NCBI GenBank assembly: GCA_963674955.2
Contig: CAXXKR010000004.1
Coordinates: 1,178,001 to 1,242,000, forward strand
Direction of reading: 5' to 3'
Source: G963674955 sp963674955
Lineage (GTDB): Bacteria > Desulfobacterota > Desulfovibrionia > Desulfovibrionales > Desulfovibrionaceae
DNA length: 64,000 nucleotides
Shown here: positions 1 through 8,161 of the stretch, piece after piece
Position numbering within the stretch: the first letter of the stretch is position 1
Layout of the letters: each line of letters starts with the position of its first letter
Position numbers and translations under genes: made by a program
Notes under the pieces: generated by a model
Told to the model about the DNA's origin: nothing
The model's database searches: none
Seen by the model: only the letters and a program-made list of their open reading frames with translations

Positions 1-182
1 CCCTGCGCCCAATCCGGATGCACAAACCTGGCCGGCACGACTCCCAGAAGGTGAAACAGCCCCTGTAACTGAAAGGGGCTGAGTCTGGTCTCAAGAAGGT
101 AGAACAGGGAGTTCACTACGATCAGGGCCACCACCATCACCGGATAATGGACACGTGGAATGTTGTCGCGCAGGGGTATCAT
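1..182 (-). CDS. Rhomboid-family intramembrane serine protease, N-terminal fragment
   Basis: Only the first 60 codons lie in the window and the gene runs off the left edge. The ATG (182-180) overlaps the TGA of the RluD/CoaE gene as ATGA, so the two are translationally coupled. The fragment starts MIPLRDNIPR, followed by a hydrophobic stretch (about residues 15-28) and the sequence GVVPARFVHP. This opening, with a first membrane helix and then 'VVPARF', is typical of bacterial rhomboid proteases that cleave membrane proteins. The catalytic GxSG and His helices would lie outside the window, so activity cannot be judged. Confidence 0.75.
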   Translation of the reverse strand, partial: MIPLRDNIPRVHYPVMVVALIVVNSLFYLLETRLSPFQLQGLFHLLGVVPARFVHPDWAQ

Positions 183-1816
183 TCGTTGTCTTCCGCAAGT
201 TCCCGCAATGTGCGCATTAAAAAGGAGTTGAACCGATCTTCCCTCTTCGCCCTGACGTATTCAAGGGCCGACACCAGTCCTGCCGCCTTGCGCCCAAGGT
301 CGTCCAACCCGCCGGAATTGTCCACCACAAGTCCGCAGGCCCGCATCTTCTCGCCAAGGCCCCACTGCCAGGAATCGAACACGGCCATTGTCCCGGCGTC
401 CAGCCCGCGCTTCTCGCGCATGACGCCAAGCCGTTTCCCTTCCGGACAGAAGACCCCGGCAACGACATCCACGCTTTCACGCAGCCCGGGAGCACCCTCC
501 AGCAAAAGTGGAATCTCGGCCACGGCATGATGCCTTTCGGCGTTGGCCCTGAAAAACTCCCGAACACCGTGCTCCACCATGGGATGGATCATGGCCATGA
601 CCTCTCGGCGCAGTTCTTCCGAGTCCTGCATGGCCTGAAAAAGTTTTCCCTTGTCCACCGCGCCATCCGAATCCAGAAGCTCGGGGCCGAACCTGCCGCC
701 GATCATGTGCGCCCCGTCCATGCCCGGCGCATAGAGCGCGGCCACGGCCTCGTCGGAGCTGAAGACCGGCACGCCCAGACCGTCCAGGGAGGAGAGCAGC
801 GCGGACTTGCCGCTGCCCAGCATGCCCACCAGCCCAACACGCAGGCAATCCCGGCCCAAAACCCTGAGAAGGAGCATGAAGTCGTCGGGCGGATTGCTGG
901 TGAAAACCTTGCGCTCGCCGGTTTCGGGGTGGATCAGTCCGAGCCTGTAGGCGTGAAGCATCTGGCGTCCGGCCAGCCCGGCCACCTCGCCTCCGCGCTC
1001 CAGCCAGCCCGCGTGCTCCTGCGGTCCGTAGACGCGGTCGCCAACCAGGGGATGGCCCATGTCGGCCATGTGCACGCGCACCTGATGAGTCCGGCCCGTG
1101 AATATCTTTACGGCCACTAGGCTGGCCCGTTCCCGCCTGTCGGTCCAGAGAACGCGGTATTCGCTCCTGGCTTCTCGCCCGCCCTTGGACACCACGGCCA
1201 TCTTGACCTTGGACTTGGGATGGCGGCCAATGGGCCGGTCAATGCTTCCGCTTTCATTTTCGGGGCGGCCATGGACCAGGGCCAGATACAGTTTGTCCGC
1301 CTCGCGCCTGGAAAAAATATCGGTAAGCTTCAGCCGCACCCCTTCGCTCAGGGCCACGGCCATGACTCCGGAGGTGTCCTTGTCCAGGCGATGCACGATG
1401 CCCGGTCTTTGCCCTTCCATGGCTGCGATTTCCGTAAAATTGTGCGCCAGCCTGTTGGCCAGGGTGCCCTGCGGCTCCCCCGGCGCCGGATGAGTGGTCA
1501 ACCCGGCGGGCTTGTTTATCACCAGCAGGCCGTGGTCCTTGAATATGACATCTATGCCGCCTGCTTCAGGCGTGATGACCGGCGATTCCAGCGGTCCGGA
1601 AAGCAGCAATTCCTCGCCGCCGACCAGTTTCAATCCTGGTTTTCGGCAGACCTCGCCGTCCACCAGGGCGAATCCGGAGCTTATCCACTTCTTGATCCGT
1701 TCCCTGGAAACATTCCCGCTTTCAAGTTCACGTCCCCAAAAACGGTCCAGGCGACAGCCCTTGTCCGCATCTTCCGCTCGACGCTTCCATCTATTTACAG
1801 AATCGGCATTTTCCAT
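179..1816 (-). CDS. RluD-type 23S rRNA pseudouridine synthase fused to dephospho-CoA kinase (CoaE)
   Basis: One 545-residue reading frame carries two normally separate enzymes. Residues about 20-85 form an S4 RNA-binding domain. Residues about 90-315 are an RluA/RluD pseudouridine synthase with the catalytic motif HRLDKDTSG at 142-150 (Asp145 the expected nucleophile). From about residue 325 a dephospho-CoA kinase follows, with P-loop GMLGSGKS (331-338) and IPLLLEGAP further on, as in CoaE, which makes the last step of coenzyme A synthesis. There is no stop or frame change between them. No clear ribosome site precedes the ATG, so the start is less sure. The downstream rhomboid gene overlaps by 4 bases. 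Confidence 0.9.
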   Translation of the reverse strand: MENADSVNRWKRRAEDADKGCRLDRFWGRELESGNVSRERIKKWISSGFALVDGEVCRKPGLKLVGGEELLLSGPLESPVITPEAGGIDVIFKDHGLLVINKPAGLTTHPAPGEPQGTLANRLAHNFTEIAAMEGQRPGIVHRLDKDTSGVMAVALSEGVRLKLTDIFSRREADKLYLALVHGRPENESGSIDRPIGRHPKSKVKMAVVSKGGREARSEYRVLWTDRRERASLVAVKIFTGRTHQVRVHMADMGHPLVGDRVYGPQEHAGWLERGGEVAGLAGRQMLHAYRLGLIHPETGERKVFTSNPPDDFMLLLRVLGRDCLRVGLVGMLGSGKSALLSSLDGLGVPVFSSDEAVAALYAPGMDGAHMIGGRFGPELLDSDGAVDKGKLFQAMQDSEELRREVMAMIHPMVEHGVREFFRANAERHHAVAEIPLLLEGAPGLRESVDVVAGVFCPEGKRLGVMREKRGLDAGTMAVFDSWQWGLGEKMRACGLVVDNSGGLDDLGRKAAGLVSALEYVRAKREDRFNSFLMRTLRELAEDNE

Positions 1817-1881
1817 GTTTCGATAGTATACGCGGATGACCGCGAAGGCAAAAAAGATTTCGACCCAAAGTCAGATCAGAC

Positions 1882-1910
1882 TTGACCCTTCCGGCCCTGG
1901 CATTTAGAAA
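1882..1910 (+). promoter_or_regulatory. Candidate sigma-70 promoter for upp-uraA
   Basis: TTGACC (1882-1887), a 17-base spacer and TAGAAA (1905-1910) lie 56 bases ahead of the upp start. The -35 matches 5 of 6 consensus bases and the -10 matches 4 of 6. It sits in the gap between the divergent RluD/CoaE and upp genes. This is a pattern match only. Confidence 0.45.
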
Positions 1911-1965
1911 TGATAAGTTTGCCCGCACGAAGCGGACAAGGGCATGTTTTTAAAGGAGGGACGTT

Positions 1966-2592
1966 TTGGCAGTATACGTTGTAGACCACCCGCTTATCCG
2001 GCACAAGGTCGGCCTTTTGAGGGTCCACGATGTCAGCACAAACCAGTTTCGGGACCTTTCCAAGGAGATTACCCGCCTGCTGACCTACGAAGCGACCAAG
2101 AACCTGGAAACGGAAAAAACCTCCATCCAGGGTTGGGCCGGCAAGGTTGAAGTCGAACGCATCAGGGGCAAGAAGGCCACGGTGGTCCCGATCCTCAGGG
2201 CGGGCCTGGGCATGATGGACGGGGTGTTCGACATGATACCCGGAGCCAAGGTCAGCGTGGTCGGATTCTACCGCAACGAGGAAACCCTCAAGCCGGTCCA
2301 ATATTACGTAAAGCTGGCCAAGAACATCCACAAACGAATGGCCTTCATTCTTGATCCCATGCTGGCCACGGGCGGAACTCTCATGGCCACCATCGAGCTT
2401 CTCAAGGAAGCGGGCTGCAAGAACATCAGGGGGTTGTTTCTGGTCGCCGCGCCCGAAGGCATTGAAAACGTGACCAAGGCGCACCCCGATGTGGACATCT
2501 ACGTGGCCGCCGTTGACGAAAGACTCAACGAGGTAGGCTACATCCTTCCAGGGCTGGGAGACGCCGGGGACAAGATTTTCGGTACCAAGTAG
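1966..2592 (+). CDS. upp: Uracil phosphoribosyltransferase
   Basis: This 208-residue protein converts uracil and PRPP to UMP in pyrimidine salvage. The sequence shows the PRPP-binding loop as DPMLATGGT (about residues 130-138), and the ending (VGYILPGLGDAGDKIFGTK) is the conserved Upp C-terminus that binds uracil. Length matches the family. The start is a TTG preceded by AAAGGAGGG with good spacing, giving MAVYVVDHPL. The uracil permease follows 61 bases downstream, so uptake and salvage of uracil are linked. An intrinsic terminator-like hairpin stands between the two genes. Confidence 0.96.
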   Translation: MAVYVVDHPLIRHKVGLLRVHDVSTNQFRDLSKEITRLLTYEATKNLETEKTSIQGWAGKVEVERIRGKKATVVPILRAGLGMMDGVFDMIPGAKVSVVGFYRNEETLKPVQYYVKLAKNIHKRMAFILDPMLATGGTLMATIELLKEAGCKNIRGLFLVAAPEGIENVTKAHPDVDIYVAAVDERLNEVGYILPGLGDAGDKIFGTK

Positions 2593-2618
2593 GCACGTTT
2601 CAAAGCGTGCCTTTTTTT
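2591..2618 (+). terminator. Intrinsic terminator or attenuator between upp and uraA
   Basis: AGGCACG (2591-2597) pairs with CGTGCCT (2606-2612), giving a 7-bp stem, followed directly by a run of T to 2618. It begins inside the upp stop codon. Because uraA follows in the same direction, with its own strong ribosome site, the element probably reduces rather than abolishes transcription into uraA. Confidence 0.75.
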
Positions 2619-2653
2619 ATATCCACGCTTAATTCGAGGAGGAGGGGAAATTA

Positions 2654-3898
2654 ATGAGTGACGTGCATTCGACTGAGTACAAATTCCGGGTCAAGGATTG
2701 CGCCCTGGGAGCGCAGATGCTTTTCGTGGCCTTCGGCGCACTGGTTCTGGTTCCGTTGCTGACCGGCCTTGATCCCAACGTGGCGCTGTTCACCGCAGGC
2801 GCGGGAACCCTGGTCTTCCAGGTCGTGACCAAAGGCAAGATTCCGGTATTCCTGGCTTCGTCCTTCGCCTTCATCGCGCCCATCATCTACGGCGTGCAGA
2901 CCTGGGGCATCCCCGCCACTTTGGGCGGACTGGCGGCCGCCGGCGGCCTTTACATCATCCTCAGCCTCCTGATCCGCTGGCAGGGTGCGGAAGTGCTGAA
3001 GAAAGTGCTGCCGCCGATAGTCACCGGACCGGTGATCATGGTCATCGGCCTGATACTGGCCCCCGTGGCCGTGTTCATGGCCCTTGGCAAGACCGGAGAC
3101 GGTTCCGCGGTGCTGGTCGTCGAATGGAAGGCGCTCATAGTTTCAATGTCCGCCCTGGTGACCACCATCCTGGTCTCCCTGCTGGGCAAGAAATGGCTCA
3201 AGCTGGTGCCGATCCTCTGCGGCGTGGGCGTGGGCTACGTTGTCGCTCTGTTTTTCGGTCTGGTCGATTTCACGACGGTAAGCAAGGCCCCTTGGTTCGC
3301 AGTACCCAATTTCACTTTCCCGGTCTTCAAGTGGGAAGCCATCCTGTTCATCGTCCCGGTGGCCATCGCCCCGGCCATCGAACACTTCGGCGACGTGCTG
3401 GCCATCGGCTCCATCACCGGCAAGGACTACGTCAAGGACCCAGGCATACAAAACACCATGCTGGGCGACGGACTGGCCACATCCCTGGCCTCCTGCCTGG
3501 GCGGACCTCCCAACACCACCTATTCCGAGGTCTCCGGCGCAGTGGCCCTGACCAAGGTCTTCAACCCGGCCATCATGACCTGGGCGGCCATAGCGGCCAT
3601 CGCCCTGGCCTTCATCGGCAAGCTGGGCGCTCTGCTCCTGACCATTCCGGTCCCGGTCATGGGCGGAATCATGATCCTACTCTTCGGCGCCATCATGGTC
3701 GTGGGCATGAACACCCTGGTCAAGGCGGGCCAAGACCTCATGGTCGCCAGAAACCTGGCCATCGTCGCCATCATCGTCATCTTCGGCGTGGGCGGCATGT
3801 CCCTGCCCTTTGGCGCGGAATTCCGTCTTGGCGGAATCGGCCTGGCCGGCATCGTGGGCGTGTTTCTGAACCTGATCCTGCCCCAACCGGAAGAATAA
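2654..3898 (+). CDS. uraA: Uracil permease (NCS2 / UraA family)
   Basis: A 414-residue polytopic membrane protein that imports uracil with protons. It has many hydrophobic helices, and the NCS2 signature regions are visible: PAIEHFGDVLAI (about 240-251, carrying the conserved substrate-site Glu and His) and GLATSLASCLGGPPNTTYSE (about 275-294). The family's NTTYSE-type loop is intact. The start is supported by AGGAGGGGAAATTA ahead of the ATG. The gene pairs with upp upstream, which traps the imported uracil as UMP. Confidence 0.94.
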   Translation: MSDVHSTEYKFRVKDCALGAQMLFVAFGALVLVPLLTGLDPNVALFTAGAGTLVFQVVTKGKIPVFLASSFAFIAPIIYGVQTWGIPATLGGLAAAGGLYIILSLLIRWQGAEVLKKVLPPIVTGPVIMVIGLILAPVAVFMALGKTGDGSAVLVVEWKALIVSMSALVTTILVSLLGKKWLKLVPILCGVGVGYVVALFFGLVDFTTVSKAPWFAVPNFTFPVFKWEAILFIVPVAIAPAIEHFGDVLAIGSITGKDYVKDPGIQNTMLGDGLATSLASCLGGPPNTTYSEVSGAVALTKVFNPAIMTWAAIAAIALAFIGKLGALLLTIPVPVMGGIMILLFGAIMVVGMNTLVKAGQDLMVARNLAIVAIIVIFGVGGMSLPFGAEFRLGGIGLAGIVGVFLNLILPQPEE

Positions 3899-3977
3899 AC
3901 ATCCTGTTTCGGAAGTCCGGGGGGTGCTGCCGCATCCCCTGGACCCTCCGTCAATACTCATGTAAGAATTCGCCATC

Positions 3978-4733
3978 ATGAGCGAAACCATCACTGGCCT
4001 GATACTGACCTACAACGGCGAAAGGCTGCTGGACAAATGTCTGGCCTCCCTTGATTTCTGCGACGAGATACTCGTTGTGGACTCCCAAAGCACCGACCGC
4101 ACGCGGGCAATAGCCGAAAGCTTCGACGCCAAAGTCCTGGTGCGCCAGTGGGAAGGACCTGTGCCGCAGTTCATCTACGCCCTGGACAAGATCAAGACAA
4201 AATGGGTCGTCAGCCTGGATCAGGACGAATTCCTGTCGCCAAAACTGAGGCGCAACGTCATCAAGGCCATTGAAGAGGAAACCGATCTGGCCGGATATTA
4301 TCTCCCGCGCCGCTCCTTCTATTTCAACCGCTTCATGAAACACAGCGGCTGGTACCCGGACCATCTTTTCCGGCTCTTCAAGCTCGGCAACATGGAAGTC
4401 ACGGCCAGCGGCGCCCACTACCACTTCAAGCCCCTCGGTCCCACGGCCAAACTCCAGGGCGACATCGTCCACTATCCGTATTCAAACTTCAGGGAACACA
4501 TGGACAAGATCAATTCCTACGCCCAACAGGGCGCGGACGATCTCAGGAGCAAGGGCAGAAAAGGCGGCCTGTTCAGGGCCCTTGTCCACGCCAAGGTCCG
4601 CTTCTTCAAGCTCTACGTCCTCAAGCTGGGTTTTCTTGACGGCCGGGCTGGATTCATAAACGCCCTGGCCGGTTTCCACTACACCTTCCAGAAATACATC
4701 CGCATTGAAGAGAAAGGGGACTGGAGCGGATAG
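3978..4733 (+). CDS. Family 2 glycosyltransferase, WaaE/KdtX-like (LPS core)
   Basis: This 251-residue protein has a GT-A fold nucleotide-sugar domain at its N-terminus: LILTYNGERLLDKCLASL, then VVDSQSTDRT (about 33-42) and VSLDQDEFL (about 75-83), where the acidic residues bind the metal and sugar nucleotide. The later pattern, with aromatic and basic residues (HSGWYPDHLFRLFK) and an amphipathic tail, resembles the WaaE/KdtX group, which adds a sugar to the inner core of lipopolysaccharide. Acceptor and donor cannot be read from sequence. It may be transcribed with upp-uraA or alone. Its ribosome site is weak. Confidence 0.8.
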   Translation: MSETITGLILTYNGERLLDKCLASLDFCDEILVVDSQSTDRTRAIAESFDAKVLVRQWEGPVPQFIYALDKIKTKWVVSLDQDEFLSPKLRRNVIKAIEEETDLAGYYLPRRSFYFNRFMKHSGWYPDHLFRLFKLGNMEVTASGAHYHFKPLGPTAKLQGDIVHYPYSNFREHMDKINSYAQQGADDLRSKGRKGGLFRALVHAKVRFFKLYVLKLGFLDGRAGFINALAGFHYTFQKYIRIEEKGDWSG

Positions 4734-4763
4734 CGATTCAGTCTTCTTTCCTGTTTGAAAGAC

Positions 4764-4792
4764 AAAAAAAGACGCCCCAATGGGACGCCTTC
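4764..4792 (-). terminator. Intrinsic terminator of the his segment
   Basis: Read on the minus strand, AAGGCGTCCC pairs with GGGCGTCTT through a 10-bp stem (two G-U pairs) with a 3-4 base loop, followed by seven T. On the plus strand the same stem has two mismatches and no T tract, so it acts mainly for the minus-strand hisA transcript, 25 bases after its stop. Confidence 0.85.
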
Positions 4793-4816
4793 AGATTTCC
4801 GTGAAACAATAAGCGG

Positions 4817-5545
4817 TTACTGGGCTCTGATCCAGGCCAGAGCCTCGGCCACGTCAAGGGTTCCGGTGTATATCGCCCGGCCCGAGATGGCGCCTTCCAG
4901 CCCCTTGGCGCAAAGCGGATACAGGGCCTTGATGTCGTCCAGGGTGTGCACTCCGCCGGCCGCAAGGACCGGTATGGAGGTCTTTCCGCACAGGGCGGCA
5001 AGGCCTTGCACGTTGACGCCGGTCTGCATGCCGTCGCGGGAAATGTCGGTATAGACGATGAAGGCCGTGCCCGTTTCCTCCAGCCTGGGCAGGACGTCGA
5101 AAACCGTCATCCCGGCATCGGCCACCCAGCCTCTGGTCTTGAGGCGACCATCCACAGCATCCAGGGAAACGCCGATCCTGCCCGGCAGTTCACGGCAAAG
5201 TTCGGCATAAGTGTCGGGTTCCTCAAGGGCAATGGTGCCGATGATCAGCCTGTTGACTCCGGCTTCCACATAAGCCTTGGCTATCGCCAGATCGCGGATT
5301 CCGCCTCCCAGCTGGACAGGGATGTCGATGCTGGAACAGATTTTCTTGATAAGCTCGAAATTGCGCGGCAGGCCGCTGAAGGCTCCGTCCAGGTCAACCA
5401 CGTGCAAAAACTCGCAACCCTTGTCGGCCCAAAGCACTGCCTGGGACACGGGGTCCTGGGAAAAAACGGTCACCTCCTCCGCCTTGCCTTGGGCCAAGCG
5501 GACGCATTGGCCGTCCTTGATGTCAACGGCGGGGAAAAGGATCAT
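4817..5545 (-). CDS. hisA: Phosphoribosylformimino-5-aminoimidazole carboxamide ribotide isomerase
   Basis: HisA (242 residues) carries out the Amadori isomerisation of ProFAR to PRFAR in histidine synthesis. The (beta/alpha)8 barrel motifs are present: FPAVDIKDGQCVRL at the N-terminus with catalytic Asp8, GGGIRDL, VSLDAVDG with the second catalytic Asp near 129, and AAGGVHTLDDI near the C-terminus. Its ATG overlaps the stop of the upstream lipoprotein gene as ATGA, so translation is coupled. It is the last gene before a terminator. Confidence 0.96.
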   Translation of the reverse strand: MILFPAVDIKDGQCVRLAQGKAEEVTVFSQDPVSQAVLWADKGCEFLHVVDLDGAFSGLPRNFELIKKICSSIDIPVQLGGGIRDLAIAKAYVEAGVNRLIIGTIALEEPDTYAELCRELPGRIGVSLDAVDGRLKTRGWVADAGMTVFDVLPRLEETGTAFIVYTDISRDGMQTGVNVQGLAALCGKTSIPVLAAGGVHTLDDIKALYPLCAKGLEGAISGRAIYTGTLDVAEALAWIRAQ

Positions 5546-6198
5546 AATCCGAGTTCCTCGAGCCCCGCTTCAATGCCCTCGGCAGCCAGTTCCTGGGCGG
5601 ATATCCACTTGCCGCCGCGGTCCACATATTTTCCGGCCTCAAGCAGGTTCTCGGACAGGGGGGCCTGGGTCTCGTCGAAATGGTAACGGCCGCCAGGATA
5701 GATGCGCTGGTTGTTCACATCGACGAGATAAAGGTCCAACATCACTGACGAAGGATTCCCGGCCGTCATTTCACCGCCCACACGCTCCTTCCAGTAAAGC
5801 AGCTGGGGAACAAGGAGATAGTCCACGTCAGCGCAGTCGCCGACCTTGAGCCAATACTTGAGAGCGGCAACCCGGCCCGTGCCCGTGTCTTCGTAGGTCA
5901 GGGATTCGCTGCAGCGGCTCACGGCGGAAGGAGGGACGTAATCCACAACACCATGCTTGGCCAGGGTCAATCTGACCGTCTCATCCAGTCCCATCAGCAC
6001 CCCTCCGCTGACGGTCTTGCCCTCTTCAGGCAGGTAGCCGGCAAGCAGTTCCCATGAGAACCGGGGATTGGCGAATCCCGCCACGGCCAGCTTTCCCGCA
6101 GGCCTTTCCAAGGGAATCACCTTGGGGCCGCAGCCGCCGAGCAGGATCAGCCCGAGTGCAAGGGAAATCAAAAAAATGCAATGGTTGCGCAGTTTCAT
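5542..6198 (-). CDS. Predicted outer- or inner-membrane lipoprotein of unknown function, coupled to hisA and hisB
   Basis: A 218-residue protein with a clear lipoprotein signal: basic N-terminus (MKLRNH), hydrophobic core and lipobox LLGGC, so the mature lipid-anchored protein starts at Cys23. No Asp follows at +2 (GlyPro), which by the E. coli rule favours the outer membrane. The mature part has no motif I recognise beyond segments such as VDYLLVPQLLYW and LDLYLVDVNNQRIYPGG, which resemble the beta-rich periplasmic lipoproteins that sort with GNA1162-like proteins. It overlaps hisB by 1 base and hisA by 4, an unusual place for a secreted protein. I cannot assign a function. Confidence 0.75.
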   Translation of the reverse strand: MKLRNHCIFLISLALGLILLGGCGPKVIPLERPAGKLAVAGFANPRFSWELLAGYLPEEGKTVSGGVLMGLDETVRLTLAKHGVVDYVPPSAVSRCSESLTYEDTGTGRVAALKYWLKVGDCADVDYLLVPQLLYWKERVGGEMTAGNPSSVMLDLYLVDVNNQRIYPGGRYHFDETQAPLSENLLEAGKYVDRGGKWISAQELAAEGIEAGLEELGL

Positions 6199-6785
6199 CA
6201 GTCAAGACTCCCTTTGGTGCTGGGTATGCCTTTACGACCGCGGCTCGTTGCCCGACCCAGGGCTATGCCCAAAGCCTTGAATGCCGCTTCCAGCAGATGA
6301 TGGCCGTTAAGACCATATTCATAACGTATGTGAAGGTTCATTCCGGACTTGAAAGCGAACGACTTGAAGAATTCACGCCAGACATCCTTCTCCTCCCCGC
6401 CGATGGTGGCCGGAAGCACGTCCTCCTGGTAGACGATATAGGGACGGCCGGAAAGATCGACGATGACCTCGGCCAGGGCTTCGTCCATCGGCACCTTGGC
6501 GGAGGCCACGCGGGTGACGCCCTCCTTGTCGCCCAAGGCTTCGGTCAATGCCTGTCCCAGAACGAGTCCGACATCCTCCAGGCTGTGATGGGCATCGACC
6601 TCCAGGTCGCCCTTGCAGCTGAGCTCGAGATCGAAACCGGCCCAGAAGCAAAGCAGGGTCAGCATGTGGTCGGCGAAACCGACTCCGGTTTCGACCTTGA
6701 CATTGCCCTGCCCGTCCAGATCCAGCTTCAGCCGTATGTCCGTTTCCCTGGTCTTTCTGGCTACCGTTGCCTGTCGTTTGCTCAC
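6198..6785 (-). CDS. hisB: Imidazoleglycerol-phosphate dehydratase
   Basis: This is the monofunctional IGP dehydratase of histidine synthesis, about 195 residues. The metal-binding His motifs are present: DHML near residue 40, HHSLEDVG near 65 and the C-terminal HHLLEAAFKA. There is no N-terminal histidinol phosphatase domain. I chose the GTG at 6785, which has AAGGGG a few bases upstream and gives MSKRQATVAR; the frame is open to a TTG at 6803 but that start has no ribosome site. It overlaps the lipoprotein gene by one base (TGATG). The rest of the his pathway is not in the window. Confidence 0.94.
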   Translation of the reverse strand: MSKRQATVARKTRETDIRLKLDLDGQGNVKVETGVGFADHMLTLLCFWAGFDLELSCKGDLEVDAHHSLEDVGLVLGQALTEALGDKEGVTRVASAKVPMDEALAEVIVDLSGRPYIVYQEDVLPATIGGEEKDVWREFFKSFAFKSGMNLHIRYEYGLNGHHLLEAAFKALGIALGRATSRGRKGIPSTKGSLD

Positions 6786-6808
6786 TTTGTCACCCCTTAA
6801 CAAAGCTC

Positions 6809-6835
6809 AATATAGAAAAACTCTAGATATGTAAA
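6809..6835 (-). promoter_or_regulatory. Weak candidate promoter for hisB-lipoprotein-hisA
   Basis: On the minus strand TTTACA (6835-6830) and TATATT (6814-6809) are separated by 15 bases, slightly short. They sit in the only AT-rich stretch between tatC and hisB. A small hairpin (AAGCC/GGCTT, 6856-6871) just upstream, overlapping the tatC stop, could separate the two units. Both are tentative. Confidence 0.3.
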
Positions 6836-6869
6836 CATGTAGGCGAGAATGAATAAAGCCGCAAGGGGC

Positions 6870-7757
6870 TTAGGCCTCCCCGCTTTCCGGAGCCTTATCC
6901 TTTTCGTCCTTCTCTCCATCCTCTTGACCTTCAGCCGGAGCCTTTTTCTCCTTGCCGAAGAAATAGGCGACCCAAATGCCCATTTCATACAGAAGGACCA
7001 GAGGCCCGGCCATGAGGCTTTGGGTGAAGGGATCGGGAGGGGTCAAGAGAGCAGCTACGACAAAAGAGAACAAAAGCGCATACTTGCGTTTCTTCCTAAG
7101 GCCCTTGGACGTGACCAGGCCCAGACGGGAGAGAAAAAAGATCACCAGGGGCAGTTCGAACACGATACCAAAGGCGAACAGCAACTTCAGCGCAAAGCCA
7201 AGGTACTCGCTGAGCTTGGGCATGAACTGTATCTGCTCGGTGGAATAGCTGGCGAAAAATTCGAATCCGTAGGGAAAAACCGCGAAATAACCGAACAAGG
7301 CGCCGGTAACGAAAAAGATTGCCGAACAAATCGCTATAGGTATCAGCCACTTGCGTTCATGTTGATAGAGTCCAGGAGCAACGAACTTCCAAATCTGCCA
7401 GAAGATGTAGGGGCTGGCCAAAAAAAATCCGGCAACCAGACCGACCTTGATGTGCGCGAAAAACGCTTCGGGCGGATAGGTGTAGATGAAGCTGCCCTGT
7501 TTGAGAACATCCTCCATGGGCTGCATGAGCATCTGGAACATCTGCTCTGAAAACCCGTAGCAGGCGCCAAAGCCGATAACCAAGGCAATCACGCTGCGCA
7601 CCATTGCCTTGCGCAACTCCTCAAGGTGCTGCAAAAGGGTCATTGCCCCTTCGCTGCCGGTTTCCCCGGATTCGCCTCCGCCCTCGGAGCTCTCCTTGGC
7701 GGTTTCGACTTCCTTGGTTTCCTCCCCGGCGACTTTCAATTCGTCGGAGGCGCTCAT
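6870..7757 (-). CDS. tatC: Twin-arginine translocase subunit TatC
   Basis: TatC (295 residues) is the polytopic receptor of the Tat system, which exports folded proteins with twin-arginine signals across the inner membrane. Six hydrophobic helices are visible, with TatC hallmarks: HLEELRKAMVRS before helix 1, FxPxGF-like PPEAFFAHIK, and FPYGFEFF / YLGFALKLLFAFGIVFELPL. Both termini carry extra acidic, low-complexity tails (about 40 residues at the N-terminus, about 30 at the C-terminus) beyond the usual family length. Its start overlaps the tatB stop by 4 bases. In a sulfate reducer it would export hydrogenases and other periplasmic redox enzymes. Confidence 0.95.
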   Translation of the reverse strand: MSASDELKVAGEETKEVETAKESSEGGGESGETGSEGAMTLLQHLEELRKAMVRSVIALVIGFGACYGFSEQMFQMLMQPMEDVLKQGSFIYTYPPEAFFAHIKVGLVAGFFLASPYIFWQIWKFVAPGLYQHERKWLIPIAICSAIFFVTGALFGYFAVFPYGFEFFASYSTEQIQFMPKLSEYLGFALKLLFAFGIVFELPLVIFFLSRLGLVTSKGLRKKRKYALLFSFVVAALLTPPDPFTQSLMAGPLVLLYEMGIWVAYFFGKEKKAPAEGQEDGEKDEKDKAPESGEA

Positions 7758-8128
7758 GCGGACTCCTTGCCCACGGTGGGTTCGGCATCCTTGTCCGCAA
7801 CAGGCTTGGAAGAATCGGAAGAGTCAGGAGAATCGGCTTCCGTCTTTTGGGAAGCGCCATCAGCCTTGTCACCCTCTTCGGGAGAAGCGTCTTCGGTCTT
7901 TTCCTTTTCTTCCTTGAAAAGCTTTTCCTTGGCGGTGGCGGTGCGGATATCCTGCTCAGCCTGTTCGATCTCGCGATCCAGGGTCCGTTTCACGTCTGAG
8001 CCCATGCTCTTGAATTCGGCGAGCCCCTTGCCCAGGGTCCGCATCATTTCAGGCAGTTTCTTGGGCCCGATGACTATCAGGGCGACCACTACGATTATCA
8101 AAAGTTCTGTTGATCCGATGCCGAACAT
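7754..8128 (-). CDS. tatB: Sec-independent protein translocase subunit TatB (TatA/B family)
   Basis: A 124-residue protein with one N-terminal membrane helix (MFGIGSTELLIIVVVALIVIGPKKLPE), the Gly-Pro hinge, an amphipathic helix and a long acidic, Ser/Asp/Lys-rich tail. The 'GSTELL' opening with Glu at position 8 and the length favour TatB over TatA, though the two are hard to separate by sequence in deltaproteobacteria. It overlaps tatC by 4 bases and lies 34 bases downstream of guaA. No second TatA-like gene is in the window. Confidence 0.88.
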   Translation of the reverse strand: MFGIGSTELLIIVVVALIVIGPKKLPEMMRTLGKGLAEFKSMGSDVKRTLDREIEQAEQDIRTATAKEKLFKEEKEKTEDASPEEGDKADGASQKTEADSPDSSDSSKPVADKDAEPTVGKESA

Positions 8129-8161
8129 TGATGTTTCCTGTCAGTTACCTGTTGATTAAGA

